This document shows positions 35,603 through 44,803 of a DNA stretch of 64,000 nt, piece by piece (the first letter of the stretch is position 1; the number at the start of each line of letters is the position of its first letter). The translations under genes were made by a program, and so were the position numbers. The stretch covers positions 17,041 through 81,040 of the forward strand of contig JAKBCS010000004.1 in NCBI GenBank assembly GCA_021807595.1, in the 5' to 3' direction. The notes under the pieces were generated by a model. That model saw only the letters and a list, made by a program, of their open reading frames with translations. It had not been told where the DNA came from and did no database searches. This DNA is from Planctomycetota bacterium (GTDB lineage: Bacteria > Planctomycetota > Planctomycetia > Gemmatales > Gemmataceae).

Positions 35603-36247
35603 TTAATCGTTGGGAAGGTCGCGGCTCAAATCGTTCTCGGCCTGTCGTCGCCAGTTCGCCTGGATCAAGGCCATCTTGCGATCCACGGTTCGCTCCGTGC
35701 AGTCCAACCGAGCCGCGATCTCTTGATAGGTCAACCCGGACAAATGGAGTTCGGCAATCTCGCGCAGATGAGCCGGCAAGGCTTGGACGTAATGATCGTA
35801 ACAATCGTTCAACAGCGAGGTTTCCAGCGGGGTCAGTTCGGAAGACGCAATCTGCTCCAATCCGCGCGGCGTCTCTTGGCCGTCGCCATGCGTCACGAGA
35901 AATACCGATTCGCCTTTAACCTGTCCTGCGCCGCGCCGCTGCACGCCCAGTTCGTGCTTAATCTGATTGACGGCCTGACAGGCCGTGATGTGGCTGAGCA
36001 GCGCGAGCAATTCGTGCCGATTCACCAAATGGGGGAAACCTCCGGCGCGAATACTCTTGCAAAATTGCCAGAACGCTTGCTGAGCCACGTCTTCTTCATC
36101 GGTGGCGCGGCGCGGGGCATCTCCCAATTTGCGCCGCGCCAGATCGACGAGGAACGGCCAATAGCGCGCGTGCAATTTGCCCAGGGCCGACTCTTCGTCG
36201 TCCTTGAGTTGCTGGATCCAAACGCTAACGGAACCTTTGCCGGACAT
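35603..36247 (-). CDS. ECF-type sigma factor
   Basis: The 214-aa product has a region-2-like part (SVSVWIQQLKDDEESALGKLHARYWPFLVDLARRKLG, DEEDVAQQAFWQFCKSI) and a region-4 part (LTPLETSLLNDCYDHYVQALPAHLREIAELHLSGLTYQEIAARLDCTERTVDRKMALIQ) with a clear helix-turn-helix. Planctomycetes have ECF groups encoded beside Ser/Thr kinases; the kinase gene lies 168 bases downstream on the same strand, so it may control this sigma factor. The start is placed at 36247 (GCGGAGTTC before it). Confidence 0.9.
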   Translation of the reverse strand: MSGKGSVSVWIQQLKDDEESALGKLHARYWPFLVDLARRKLGDAPRRATDEEDVAQQAFWQFCKSIRAGGFPHLVNRHELLALLSHITACQAVNQIKHELGVQRRGAGQVKGESVFLVTHGDGQETPRGLEQIASSELTPLETSLLNDCYDHYVQALPAHLREIAELHLSGLTYQEIAARLDCTERTVDRKMALIQANWRRQAENDLSRDLPND

Positions 36248-36554
36248 GAACTCCGCAACCTCGTGTCTCAAGAGGAACAAAGGCGATCCTGGCTTGCGGG
36301 GTGGAGATGCCCATCCCGATTTCTCATTTATTGATAGTAACGATCTTCCATCGAGAAGGGAACGGAGGGCGATGGAAGAGGCATTCTTGTCTTCTTTTAT
36401 TCTTCACATTGTTGAGTCGAAAAGTATCTTGAAAAAAATGTCGTACTCCGCGCTCGGCTGTTGATTCTCTTAGTGGAGACATGGCGAGCGTTGACACAGC
36501 GCTCGATATTTACGAGAGCCGAATCGCTCGGCGGTTCGCAAACGCGGAGGCGAG

Positions 36555-37424
36555 ATGAATCGGAAGCAGACAGAGAGATCGAGAGCGAGTGCATTTACGT
36601 TGATCGAATTGTTAGTCGTCATCGCCATCATCGCCATCCTGTTGGGATTACTCTTGCCGGCGGTCCAGAAGGTGCGCGAGGCGGCGGCTCGGTCGCAATG
36701 CGGCAACAATCTCAAACAGATCGGTCTGGCGTTCCACAATCATCACGACGTCATGGGCGGCTTTCCCACGGGAGGCTGGGCGGGTGTCTACCCGCCGAAC
36801 TACATTAACGGTAGTCCCGCTGTGGGAAGTTCGCAACAGGCCGGCTGGGCCTTTCAAATCTTGCCCTATGTGGAGGGCACGAATACTTGGAGAGCCGGAG
36901 CGCTGACCGCCATCGGCACGCCCAACAAGCTGTATTTCTGCCCGTCGCGGCGCGGACCTCAGATCGTGACCACGCCGGACGCGTACGTTCCTTCTTTGAC
37001 TGGTACCACGGTTGCGCATGCCCTGTGCGATTACGCCGCCAGCAACAAAGAAGGAACCGGCGTCATCAAGCGATTCTATACCACGACGATCGCCAATATC
37101 ACCGACGGCACCTCCAACACCCTGCTCGTCGCCGACAAGCGCCTCAACCTGCATTTTCTCGGCCTCGGCGCGGGCGACGACAATCAGGGGTACACAGCGG
37201 GGTGGAACAACGACACCATCCGTAAAACCACCCGCCGGCCGCAGCCCGACTACAACGCGCCGACGGGAGACGGCGCGGGGCTTTTCGGTTCGTCTCACAT
37301 CGGCGGCATCAACGCCTTGCTCGCCGATGGCTCGGTTCGCGTCATTAGCTATTCCATCGCCAAAAAAACCTTTCAACTCGTCGGCAACGAAAGCGACGGC
37401 TTGCCCCTGCCCTCCGATTGGTAG
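36555..37424 (+). CDS. DUF1559 pseudopilin-like protein
   Basis: The 289-aa product starts [65 protein letters not shown], the full DUF1559 N-terminal pattern, and ends with [26 protein letters not shown] precedes the ATG. It is divergent from the ECF sigma gene with 307 bases between the starts; that gap shows no clear promoter. Confidence 0.92.
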   Translation: MNRKQTERSRASAFTLIELLVVIAIIAILLGLLLPAVQKVREAAARSQCGNNLKQIGLAFHNHHDVMGGFPTGGWAGVYPPNYINGSPAVGSSQQAGWAFQILPYVEGTNTWRAGALTAIGTPNKLYFCPSRRGPQIVTTPDAYVPSLTGTTVAHALCDYAASNKEGTGVIKRFYTTTIANITDGTSNTLLVADKRLNLHFLGLGAGDDNQGYTAGWNNDTIRKTTRRPQPDYNAPTGDGAGLFGSSHIGGINALLADGSVRVISYSIAKKTFQLVGNESDGLPLPSDW

Positions 37425-37497
37425 TGCGTAAGTTGGTACGTTCGATTCCGCCTCACGAATCGTGAAGCATGACTATTGACGACGAGGATTGAACCGA

Positions 37498-38796
37498 ATG
37501 AACGCTACACCCTACTTCTCTCCGACTCGCGCAGGGGCGTCGGCAGGAGTGCATTGCATCGCTCCGCCGACACGCAAACGGCGCGTGGCCTTGTACTCCC
37601 ACGACACCATGGGCATCGGCCACATGCGCCGGAACCTCCGCATCGCCCAAGCCTTGTCGTCCGGGCCGAATCCGTTGGTGATCTTGCTTATTGCCGGAGC
37701 GCGCGAGATCAATGCCTTCGGCATTCCCGACGGCGCGGACTATCTGAGTTTGCCGGCGTTGCACAAAGCCGGCAACGGCGACTATCAGTCGCGGCATCTG
37801 GACATCTCCATCGCCGAGATGGCGGAACTGCGCGGTCAATCGATCGCCGCCGCGCTGGAGGCATTCACCCCCGACGTGTTTATCGTGGACAAAGTGCCGC
37901 GCGGAGCGGTCAACGAGTTGGATCGCGCCTTGGCCATGCTGAGCCGCAAAGGCGAAACGCGCTGCGTGTTGGGGCTGCGCGACGTTCTCGACGAACCCGA
38001 CGTGGTACGCCGCGAATGGGAAGCGTTCGACGGCGACGCGACGCTGCGATCCCATTACGACGCCGTCTGGATCTACGGCGATCCGGCCGTGTACGACGCC
38101 ACAAAAGAGTACGATTTTTCTCCCGAAGTCGCGGCCAAGGTGTTCTTCACCGGCTATCTGGATCAACGGCGCGCCCAGCGCGATTCGGAGAAGGATACCA
38201 AACTCGATGGCGTCGTCGATTCCACAGATCGCCTCTATCTCTGTACCGTCGGCGGCGGACAAGATGGGGCTCGTCTGGCCGACGCTTTTGCCCACGCCGT
38301 TTTCCCCAAGGGCGCAACCGGCGTACTGCTCGCCGGCCCGTTCATGCCGGCGCAGACGCGGGAGCGCATCGAACGGTCGGCGGCGAACAATCCGCGTCTG
38401 AAAGTTCTGCCGTTCGTCAACGATTCCGAACGCTGGCTGGAACGCGCCGATCGCATTGTCGCCATGGGCGGGTACAACACAGTCTGCGAAGCGTTGTCGT
38501 TCGACAAACCCACCTTGATCGTGCCGCGCGTCGAGCCGCGCCGCGAACAACTGATTCGCGCCGAACGGCTCCGCGATTTGGGGTTGATCGATCTGATGCA
38601 CCCCGCGGAGCTGACCCCTCAATCGCTCGGCCAATGGCTGGCGCGCGACGTGCCGGCGCGCATTCCCTCGCGGCAACGCATCGACCTCAACGGGTTGGAA
38701 CGTCTGCCATTCTTGCTTCACGATCTTCTCTATCCTTCCACGGCGCGAACGGTTCGTCCTCGCGCGGACAAGAGGTACCACTGTGTCCCCATTTAA
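37498..38796 (+). CDS. MurG-like glycosyltransferase
   Basis: The 432-aa product resembles predicted glycosyltransferases with a GT28/MurG-like GT-B fold (COG4671 type): VALYSHDTMGIGHMRRNLRIAQAL at the start, PDVFIVDKVPRGA, LYLCTVGGGQDGARLADAFA, and the donor-binding end VAMGGYNTVCEALSFDKPTLIVPRVEPRREQLIRAERL. The ATG at 37498 follows GAGGATTGAACCG. It opens the glycan cluster and overlaps the next gene by 14 bases, implying coupled translation. Confidence 0.85.
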   Translation: MNATPYFSPTRAGASAGVHCIAPPTRKRRVALYSHDTMGIGHMRRNLRIAQALSSGPNPLVILLIAGAREINAFGIPDGADYLSLPALHKAGNGDYQSRHLDISIAEMAELRGQSIAAALEAFTPDVFIVDKVPRGAVNELDRALAMLSRKGETRCVLGLRDVLDEPDVVRREWEAFDGDATLRSHYDAVWIYGDPAVYDATKEYDFSPEVAAKVFFTGYLDQRRAQRDSEKDTKLDGVVDSTDRLYLCTVGGGQDGARLADAFAHAVFPKGATGVLLAGPFMPAQTRERIERSAANNPRLKVLPFVNDSERWLERADRIVAMGGYNTVCEALSFDKPTLIVPRVEPRREQLIRAERLRDLGLIDLMHPAELTPQSLGQWLARDVPARIPSRQRIDLNGLERLPFLLHDLLYPSTARTVRPRADKRYHCVPI

Positions 38797-40054
38797 TGAT
38801 TTTCGGGTCGGTTATGTCGTCAAACGCTATCCGCGCTATTCGGAGACGTTCGTGGTCCGCGAGATCTTGGCCCACGAGCGCGCGGGACTGGACATCGAGA
38901 TTTTCTCGCTCCGTCCTTGCAACGACGGTCATTTTCAAGATCTGATCGCTCGTGTGCGCGGGCGGGTGAACTACTTGTATTTTCCCTCGGAAGGGGCGAT
39001 GCCAGAGACGCTGGCCTCGTCGACGATCTTGGCGTCCCATCTGTGGAACGCCGTCCGCCAGGCGGCTGAGTTCTTACCAAACGTATGGTCGGCGCTGGAC
39101 GAGTCGCGCGACGAAGAGGCCCGCGACATCTATCAGGCGTTGGCCTTGGCGGTCGAGATCCAGCGTAAGAATATCGCGCATTTACACGCGCCGTTTGCCA
39201 GTGACTGTTGCACGATTGCCCGCTTGGCGGCGCGCTTCGCCGGCATCACCTACAGTTTCACCGCCCGCGCCAAGGACATCTTCCATCGCAGCGTTCAATC
39301 CGACGATCTGCGCCGCAAACTGCGCGATGCCGCCGGCGTGGCCACGATCAGCAAATTCCATCTGAACTACCTGCGGCAAACCTACGGCTCGTTGGCCAAG
39401 CATGTGATGCACGTTTACAACGGCCTGGATCTCGATGAGTTTCCCTACCGTTCGCCGGAGGATCGGCCTCCGGTCGTGTTGGCCGTCGGACGTTTGGTCG
39501 AGAAGAAAGGGTTCGCCGATCTGGTGGACGCCTGCGTTCTGTTGGCCCAGCGCGGACGCGATTTCCAGTGCCGCATCGTCGGCGCGGGAACCGGACGAGC
39601 CGAGCTTCAGACGCGCATCGACCAGCACGATTTGGGGGATCGCGTCGAATTGGTCGGTCCTCTGCCGCAAAACGAAGTCGCTCGGCTGATGCACTCTTCC
39701 GCGGTTTTGGCCATGCCCTGCATCGTCGCCGACGATGGCGACGCCGACGGCTTACCCAACGTCATCCAAGAAGCGCTGGCGTTGGGGACGCCGGTTGTCA
39801 CCACCGACGTAACGGGAATCCCGGAAGTGGTGCGCCACCAACAAACGGGATTGCAAGTCCCTCAACGCGATCCGATGGCGTTGGCGGAGGCGCTCGACCG
39901 CTTGTTGACCGACGCGGACCTGCGCGTGCGCTTGGCCGAACAGGCTCGGCAACTCATCGACTCCGAGTTCAACATTCATCGCAACACCGAACGGCGGCGC
40001 GCCATGTTCCGTGCCGCCGTCCACGGCTGTCGCACGATGCAGGAGGTCGGATAA
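38783..40054 (+). CDS. Glycosyltransferase family 4, WcaL/ExoL-like
   Basis: The 423-aa product has the GT-B pattern: VGYVVKRYPRYSETFVVREILAHERAGLDIEIFSLRP (as in colanic-acid type WcaL enzymes), HLHAPFASDCCTIARLAARF, FTARAKDIF, VLAVGRLVEKKGFADLVDA and DADGLPNVIQEALALGTPVVTTDVTGIPEVV with the donor-binding Glu. The start is a GTG inside the 3' end of the preceding gene. The stop overlaps the next start (TAATG). Confidence 0.92.
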   Translation: MSPFNDFRVGYVVKRYPRYSETFVVREILAHERAGLDIEIFSLRPCNDGHFQDLIARVRGRVNYLYFPSEGAMPETLASSTILASHLWNAVRQAAEFLPNVWSALDESRDEEARDIYQALALAVEIQRKNIAHLHAPFASDCCTIARLAARFAGITYSFTARAKDIFHRSVQSDDLRRKLRDAAGVATISKFHLNYLRQTYGSLAKHVMHVYNGLDLDEFPYRSPEDRPPVVLAVGRLVEKKGFADLVDACVLLAQRGRDFQCRIVGAGTGRAELQTRIDQHDLGDRVELVGPLPQNEVARLMHSSAVLAMPCIVADDGDADGLPNVIQEALALGTPVVTTDVTGIPEVVRHQQTGLQVPQRDPMALAEALDRLLTDADLRVRLAEQARQLIDSEFNIHRNTERRRAMFRAAVHGCRTMQEVG

Positions 40055-41238
40055 TGCGGATCGCTTATGTCTGCGCCGATCCGGGCGTGCCGGTCTTCGG
40101 CACGAAAGGCTGCTCCATCCATGTACAAGAAGTGATCCGCTGCCTGTATCAGATGGGCCACGCGGTCGATTTGTTCGCGCCGCGCTGGGAAGGTACCCGC
40201 CCGGCCGGACTCGATTCCGTTCGCGTCCACCGGCTGCCGATCTCGGATTCCTGGGAGGCCGCCGCTCGGGAGCAGAGCGCTCTCGCTTGCAACGCCTCGC
40301 TCCGCTCCGCGCTCGAAGGGCTTGGCCGCTTCGACTTGGTGTACGAGCGCTACTCGCTGTGGAGCTACGCCGCCATGGAGTTCGCGCGAACGGAGGGAAT
40401 ACCGAGCGTGCTGGAAGTCAACGCCCCGTTGATCGACGAACAGGCCAACCATCGCATCTTGGTGGATCGTCCCAGCGCCGAGGAAGTGGCCCGCCGTGTT
40501 TTTGAATCGGCGTCGGTTCTCGTCGCCGTATCGGAGGAAGTGTCGGCGTACTTGAGGCAATTTTCCACCGCCGCCGATCGCGTCCACGTCGTTCCCAATG
40601 GTGTAAACACCGAGCGCTTTCGACCGGGGTTGCCTCCGCTCTTGCCGCGCGATGCTGCGACGTTCACCATCGGATTCGTTGGCTCGCTCAAACCGTGGCA
40701 CGGACTGTCGGTATTGGTCGAGGCGTTCGCCTTGCTTCACGCGGCTTATCCCCACGTTCGGCTCGTGATTGTCGGTGAGGGACCGGAACGAGCGCACGTT
40801 CTGGAAGGTTTGGAGGCCCGAGGATTGTCGGGAACCTATCATCTCACCGGGGCAATCCCGCCGGATGAAGTGCCGCGCATGTTGGCGAGTTTCGACGCCG
40901 CCGTCGCGCCCTATACGGATGGCGAAGGGTTCTATTTCTCGCCGCTGAAAGTCTACGAATACATGGCGGCCGGTTTGCCGGTCGTCGCCAGCCGTCTCGG
41001 TCAGTTGAGGCAACTGATCCAAGACGGCGTCAATGGCCTTCTCTGCCCGGCGGGAGACGCTCCGGCTCTGGCCGCCTTATTGGCGAGGTTGCACGACGAG
41101 AGAGACTTCCGTCGCCGCCTCAGCGATCGAGCGCGCCGTACCGTGCTGGAAGATTGTACTTGGAGTTCGACGGTGCGGCGAATTCTTGCCTTGGCGGAAG
41201 CGTCGGAAGTGAACGATCTTCAAACCGAGAGTCGATAA
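40054..41238 (+). CDS. Glycosyltransferase family 4
   Basis: The 394-aa product begins MRIAYVCADPGVPVFGTKGCSIHVQEVIRCL and contains VPNGVNTERFRPG, TIGFVGSLKPWHGLSVLVEAF, LVIVGEGPERAHVLEG and FSPLKVYEYMAAGLPVVASRLGQLRQLIQDGVNGLL, a complete GT4 pattern. AGGAGGTCGGATA precedes the ATG, which overlaps the previous stop by one base. The much longer track ORF (from 39568) is only an open extension through the preceding gene. Confidence 0.92.
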   Translation: MRIAYVCADPGVPVFGTKGCSIHVQEVIRCLYQMGHAVDLFAPRWEGTRPAGLDSVRVHRLPISDSWEAAAREQSALACNASLRSALEGLGRFDLVYERYSLWSYAAMEFARTEGIPSVLEVNAPLIDEQANHRILVDRPSAEEVARRVFESASVLVAVSEEVSAYLRQFSTAADRVHVVPNGVNTERFRPGLPPLLPRDAATFTIGFVGSLKPWHGLSVLVEAFALLHAAYPHVRLVIVGEGPERAHVLEGLEARGLSGTYHLTGAIPPDEVPRMLASFDAAVAPYTDGEGFYFSPLKVYEYMAAGLPVVASRLGQLRQLIQDGVNGLLCPAGDAPALAALLARLHDERDFRRRLSDRARRTVLEDCTWSSTVRRILALAEASEVNDLQTESR

Positions 41239-43094
41239 TGGCCAAGAACACGACCGCGACGATTCTCGAACGCGGAGCCACTCTGCGTCGTCTTTCGACC
41301 TACTTGCTCCCGGCAATGCGAAAACATCGGTCGCTGGTCGCGGGCGGATTTGCGGCTCTTCTGCTCGATGTCGTCTTGCGCGCGCTGGAGCCGTGGCCGC
41401 TCAAGTTCATCTTCGACCGCGCGTTTCACGGTCCTCGTCGCGGCAAATGGTCGGACTTCGCCGGCTTGGGAAACGTCGATTCCAGCACGTTGATCGTCTA
41501 TGCTGGATTGGCCCTTCTCGCGGTTGCGGCGGCGCGCGCCGTGGCCGCCTATGCCAGCACCATGACCTTCGTTCGCATCGGCAACCGCGTCCTGACCGAA
41601 GTGCGCGCCGACGTGTACCGCCACCTCCAAGGTTTATCGCTGTCTTTTCATCGACGGGCGCGGAACGGCGAACTGGTTCTGCGCATCATGGGCGACGTGA
41701 ATCTTCTCAAGGATGTGGTCGTCACTGCCGCGCTGCCGCTTTTAGCTAATTTCCTCGTCTTAATATGTATGTTTGGGGTCATGTTCTGGTTGAATGCGCG
41801 GTTGGCGTCGCTGGCGCTGTTGGTATTACCCCTGGTCGGCGTGTGGACGATGCGTCTGGGTGGGAAAATCCGGGACACGGCGCGGAAACAACGCAAGCGC
41901 GACGCGGGCTTGGCGGGGGCGGCGGCGGAGACATTCTCGGCCATCCAAATCGTGCAGGCGCTGTGCTTGGAAGGCTGGTTCGCCGCCAACTTTCTTCGCC
42001 GCAACCAAGACAGCAACAATAGCGATTTCCAAGGCGCGCGTTTGAGCGCGGCGTTAGAACGAAGCACCGCTTTTTTTGTGGCGGCCGGTTTGGCGGCGGT
42101 GGTGTGGTACGGCGCTACACTGGTATTGCGCGGCGAACTGACTCCGGGCGAACTGTTGGTGTTCATGGCCTATTTGAAGACGGCCTTGCGTCCGGTGCAG
42201 GATTTATCCAAGTTCACGGGGCGGCTGGCCAAGGCAACCGCCGCCGGCGAGCGCATTCTGAACCTGTTGCACACGCCTGCCGAGGTGCGCGATCTTCCCT
42301 CCGCGCGGCCCGCACCGACTTTGCGCGGCGCGATCCGTTTCGAGAACGTTTCCTTCGCCTACGAACCGGGCCGCCCCATTTTGGAGGCGCTCGATTTCGA
42401 GGCCAGGCCCGGCCAGCGCGTCGCCCTCGTCGGACCTTCGGGGATCGGCAAATCGACCATCGTCAATCTGTTGCTTCGATTCTACGATCCCTGTGGCGGA
42501 CACATTCTTTTCGACGGCGTGGAGGCGCGCGAATACACCCTGGCTTCCCTGCGGGCGCAGATCGGCGTCGTCCTGCAAGACACCGTACTCTTTGCCGCAA
42601 GCGTCCGCGAGAACATCGCTTTTGGCACCGTCGAGGCGACACCTCAAGAAATCGAGTCCGCCGCTCGGTTGGCCAACGCGCACGAATTCATTTGTTCGCT
42701 GCCGCAGGGATACGACACCGTACTGGGCGAACGCGGTCTGACGCTGTCGGGCGGTCAACGCCAACGCATCGCCATCGCCCGCGCCGCCATTCGCCGCGCG
42801 CCCATTCTCGTACTCGACGAGCCGGCGACCGGACTGGACCGTGAAAACGAGCGCATGGTACTCGAAGCACTGGAACGCCTGAGCGCCGGTCGCACGACGA
42901 TTCTCATCACGCACGATCCGCTCGCGGCGGCGCGGGCGGATCAGATCCTCTTTTTAGATCGAGGGCGCGTGCGCGAACGGGGCAGCCACGACGAATTGAT
43001 GCGCGCGGGCGGACATTACGCGCATCTGTACCTTCGCCATCATCCGATGGTCGTGCCGCCCGCTCTCCGCTTGGCTTGCAATGGAAAGGAGTGA
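41238..43094 (+). CDS. ABC exporter, fused membrane and ATPase domains
   Basis: The 618-aa product has an N-terminal six-helix exporter domain (HRSLVAGGFAALLLDVVLRALEPWPLKFIFDRAF, LPLLANFLVLICMFGVMFW, FFVAAGLAAVVWYGATLVL) and a C-terminal ATPase domain with Walker A LVGPSGIGKSTIVNLL, Q-loop GVVLQDTVLFAAS, signature LSGGQRQRIAIARA and Walker B ILVLDEPATGLD. It is a type I half-exporter that would work as a homodimer. Its place between glycosyltransferases and an epimerase suggests export of a glycan or glycolipid. The start overlaps the previous stop (TAATG). Confidence 0.95.
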   Translation: MAKNTTATILERGATLRRLSTYLLPAMRKHRSLVAGGFAALLLDVVLRALEPWPLKFIFDRAFHGPRRGKWSDFAGLGNVDSSTLIVYAGLALLAVAAARAVAAYASTMTFVRIGNRVLTEVRADVYRHLQGLSLSFHRRARNGELVLRIMGDVNLLKDVVVTAALPLLANFLVLICMFGVMFWLNARLASLALLVLPLVGVWTMRLGGKIRDTARKQRKRDAGLAGAAAETFSAIQIVQALCLEGWFAANFLRRNQDSNNSDFQGARLSAALERSTAFFVAAGLAAVVWYGATLVLRGELTPGELLVFMAYLKTALRPVQDLSKFTGRLAKATAAGERILNLLHTPAEVRDLPSARPAPTLRGAIRFENVSFAYEPGRPILEALDFEARPGQRVALVGPSGIGKSTIVNLLLRFYDPCGGHILFDGVEAREYTLASLRAQIGVVLQDTVLFAASVRENIAFGTVEATPQEIESAARLANAHEFICSLPQGYDTVLGERGLTLSGGQRQRIAIARAAIRRAPILVLDEPATGLDRENERMVLEALERLSAGRTTILITHDPLAAARADQILFLDRGRVRERGSHDELMRAGGHYAHLYLRHHPMVVPPALRLACNGKE

Positions 43095-43098
43095 AGAA

Positions 43099-43659
43099 AT
43101 GGTCTATTTAAGATCGAAAATAACGCAATTACTCGTCCCGGCTTGGTGCTGTTTGATACTGGGCTGCGGCGACGGCAGATCGGTGGGCAAGCTGATGGAA
43201 CGACTTCAGGACGCCAACGTCGGCGTTCGACAGCAAGCCGCACGCGAATTGCGCGATCGCGGACCAACTGCGACGGCCGCCGTTCCCGCCTTGGCCAAGG
43301 CGCTGAAAGACTCCGACGCCACCGTTCGCATGCGCTCCGCTCAGGCATTGCGCGAGATGGGCAGCGCCGCCAAAAGTGTCGTGGCCGAGCTTACCGAGGC
43401 TTTGAGCGACACCGACCCCAAGGTGCGCGAGCTATCCGCCTCTTGTTTGGCTCGCATCGGTTCCGACGCGCGCCCAGCCATTCCGACTCTGCTGACGACT
43501 GCGCGCGACAGCGTGCCGGACGTGCGCCGCGCCGCCGTCAACGCCCTGGGACGCATCGACCCCTCGGCTCAGGAAGCCATCCCGACTTTGAGGTCCGCCC
43601 TCAACGATGGCGATTTCCACGTTCGCACCGCCGCCGCCGAAGCCCTGCGCGGCAAGTGA
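43099..43659 (+). CDS. HEAT-repeat lipoprotein
   Basis: The 186-aa product has a lipoprotein leader with lipobox LILGC near residue 23, followed by four or five HEAT/PBS-like repeats of the form DSDATVRMRSAQALREMGSAA, DTDPKVRELSASCLARIGSDA and DSVPDVRRAAVNALGRIDPSA. AAAGGAGTGAAGAA precedes the ATG at 43099, so the track start at 43081 is rejected. It is five bases after the ABC exporter gene, so it probably serves the same system as a membrane-anchored binding protein. Confidence 0.82.
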   Translation: MVYLRSKITQLLVPAWCCLILGCGDGRSVGKLMERLQDANVGVRQQAARELRDRGPTATAAVPALAKALKDSDATVRMRSAQALREMGSAAKSVVAELTEALSDTDPKVRELSASCLARIGSDARPAIPTLLTTARDSVPDVRRAAVNALGRIDPSAQEAIPTLRSALNDGDFHVRTAAAEALRGK

Positions 43660-43670
43660 CAATACGCTTC

Positions 43671-43724
43671 GGAATCGGAAGCGTTAACGACGATAACTTC
43701 ACCGTCGCTTACGCTTCCGGCTCC
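43671..43724. repeat. Palindromic repeat, GGAGCCGGAAGCG family (copy B3)
   Basis: GGAATCGGAAGCGTTAACGACG and CGTCGCTTACGCTTCCGGCTCC pair at 18 of 22 positions. It separates the HEAT lipoprotein gene from the epimerase gene. Confidence 0.7.
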
Positions 43725-43772
43725 GATCGAGAAACAGCGAAACACCTTGTTGAGTCTATGGGAGGAATTGAC

Positions 43773-44699
43773 ATGAACTGTCTCGTCACCGGCGCAGCCG
43801 GGTTTATCGGATCGCATCTGTGCGAGCATTTGCTGCAAGCCGGCCACACCGTCGCCGGGTTGGATGCCTTCATTCCGTACTATCCGCGCTCTCTGAAAGA
43901 GTTGAATATCCAGGACGCGCTGCGCCACCCCAACTACACCTTTCACGAACTCGATCTGCGCACCGATTCGCTTGCGAAGCCTCTCGAAGACGTGGAAGTG
44001 GTGTTTCACTTGGCCGCCGTTCCGGGTTTGTCGAGAAGTTGGGTCGATTTCGATTTGTACGAAAGCTGCAACGTCACCGCCACGCAGCGTTTGCTCGAAG
44101 CGGTGCGGCGGCAGGGCGGTTTGCGCCGTTTTATCTACGCCTCGACCTCGTCGGTGTATGGGCGCTATGCGTCGGGCGATGAGTTGATGCCGGCGCGGCC
44201 GATTTCTCCCTACGGCGTCACGAAATTGGCGGCAGAGAATTTGTGCCGCGCGCATGCCGAGGAGTTTGGCCTGCCTTTAGCCGTCCTCCGCTATTTCTCG
44301 ATCTACGGCCCGCGCCAACGTCCGGACATGGGCTACTATCGTTTCATTCACGCAATGCTGCGCAATCAACCCGTCACGGTCTGCGGCGATGGTCTGCAAG
44401 CGCGGGGCAACACGTTCGTGGACGATTGCGTCGAAGCCACGATAGCGGCGATGGAAGCGCCGTTGAGCGAAGTGTACAACGTCGGGGGCGGTGAGACGGC
44501 CAACGTCTGGGAGATTCTCGGTAAACTGGAGACGATTCTCGACTGTCGCGTCCAGGTTCAGCGCGAGCCGCCCCGCCCCGGCGATCAACGCTTTACCAGC
44601 GCCGACACTTCTCGGCTAACGCGGCATCTGGGTTGGCGGCCCCGCGTCGGTCTGGCCGAAGGATTGGCGCTCCAAGCGGCGTGGCAGCGAAGCCTTTGA
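43773..44699 (+). CDS. NAD-dependent sugar epimerase/dehydratase
   Basis: The 308-aa product is an extended short-chain dehydrogenase: GAAGFIGSHLCEHLLQAGHTV (NAD loop), FHLAAVPGLSRSW, IYASTSSVYG (catalytic Ser) and ISPYGVTKLAAENL (YxxxK). FSIYGPRQRPDMGYYRFI and FVDDCVEATIAAM are typical of UDP-glucose or UDP-glucuronate 4-epimerases. It probably supplies a nucleotide sugar for the upstream glycosyltransferases. GGGAGGAATTGAC precedes the ATG; the 518-aa track ORF is an out-of-frame extension through the HEAT gene. Confidence 0.92.
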   Translation: MNCLVTGAAGFIGSHLCEHLLQAGHTVAGLDAFIPYYPRSLKELNIQDALRHPNYTFHELDLRTDSLAKPLEDVEVVFHLAAVPGLSRSWVDFDLYESCNVTATQRLLEAVRRQGGLRRFIYASTSSVYGRYASGDELMPARPISPYGVTKLAAENLCRAHAEEFGLPLAVLRYFSIYGPRQRPDMGYYRFIHAMLRNQPVTVCGDGLQARGNTFVDDCVEATIAAMEAPLSEVYNVGGGETANVWEILGKLETILDCRVQVQREPPRPGDQRFTSADTSRLTRHLGWRPRVGLAEGLALQAAWQRSL

Positions 44700-44803
44700 C
44701 CGGCGGCGATGTCGTCTTGGCTTGCCTTCTCCTTGTCGCCGCGCGAAGGACGGCTTACGATAGACCACGGGTTCTGACATCGGCGGAAAATCGGGGAAAC
44801 GAT

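Noticed and set aside
37453-38781. 442-aa ORF on the minus strand opposite the first glycosyltransferase
   Set aside because: Shadow ORF; the plus-strand frame has clear glycosyltransferase motifs.
39568-40053. N-terminal extension of the third glycosyltransferase ORF
   Set aside because: It overlaps the preceding gene in another frame; the strong AGGAGG site and the family start are at 40054.
43143-43772. N-terminal extension of the epimerase ORF
   Set aside because: It runs out of frame through the HEAT lipoprotein gene; the NAD-binding fold starts at 43773.
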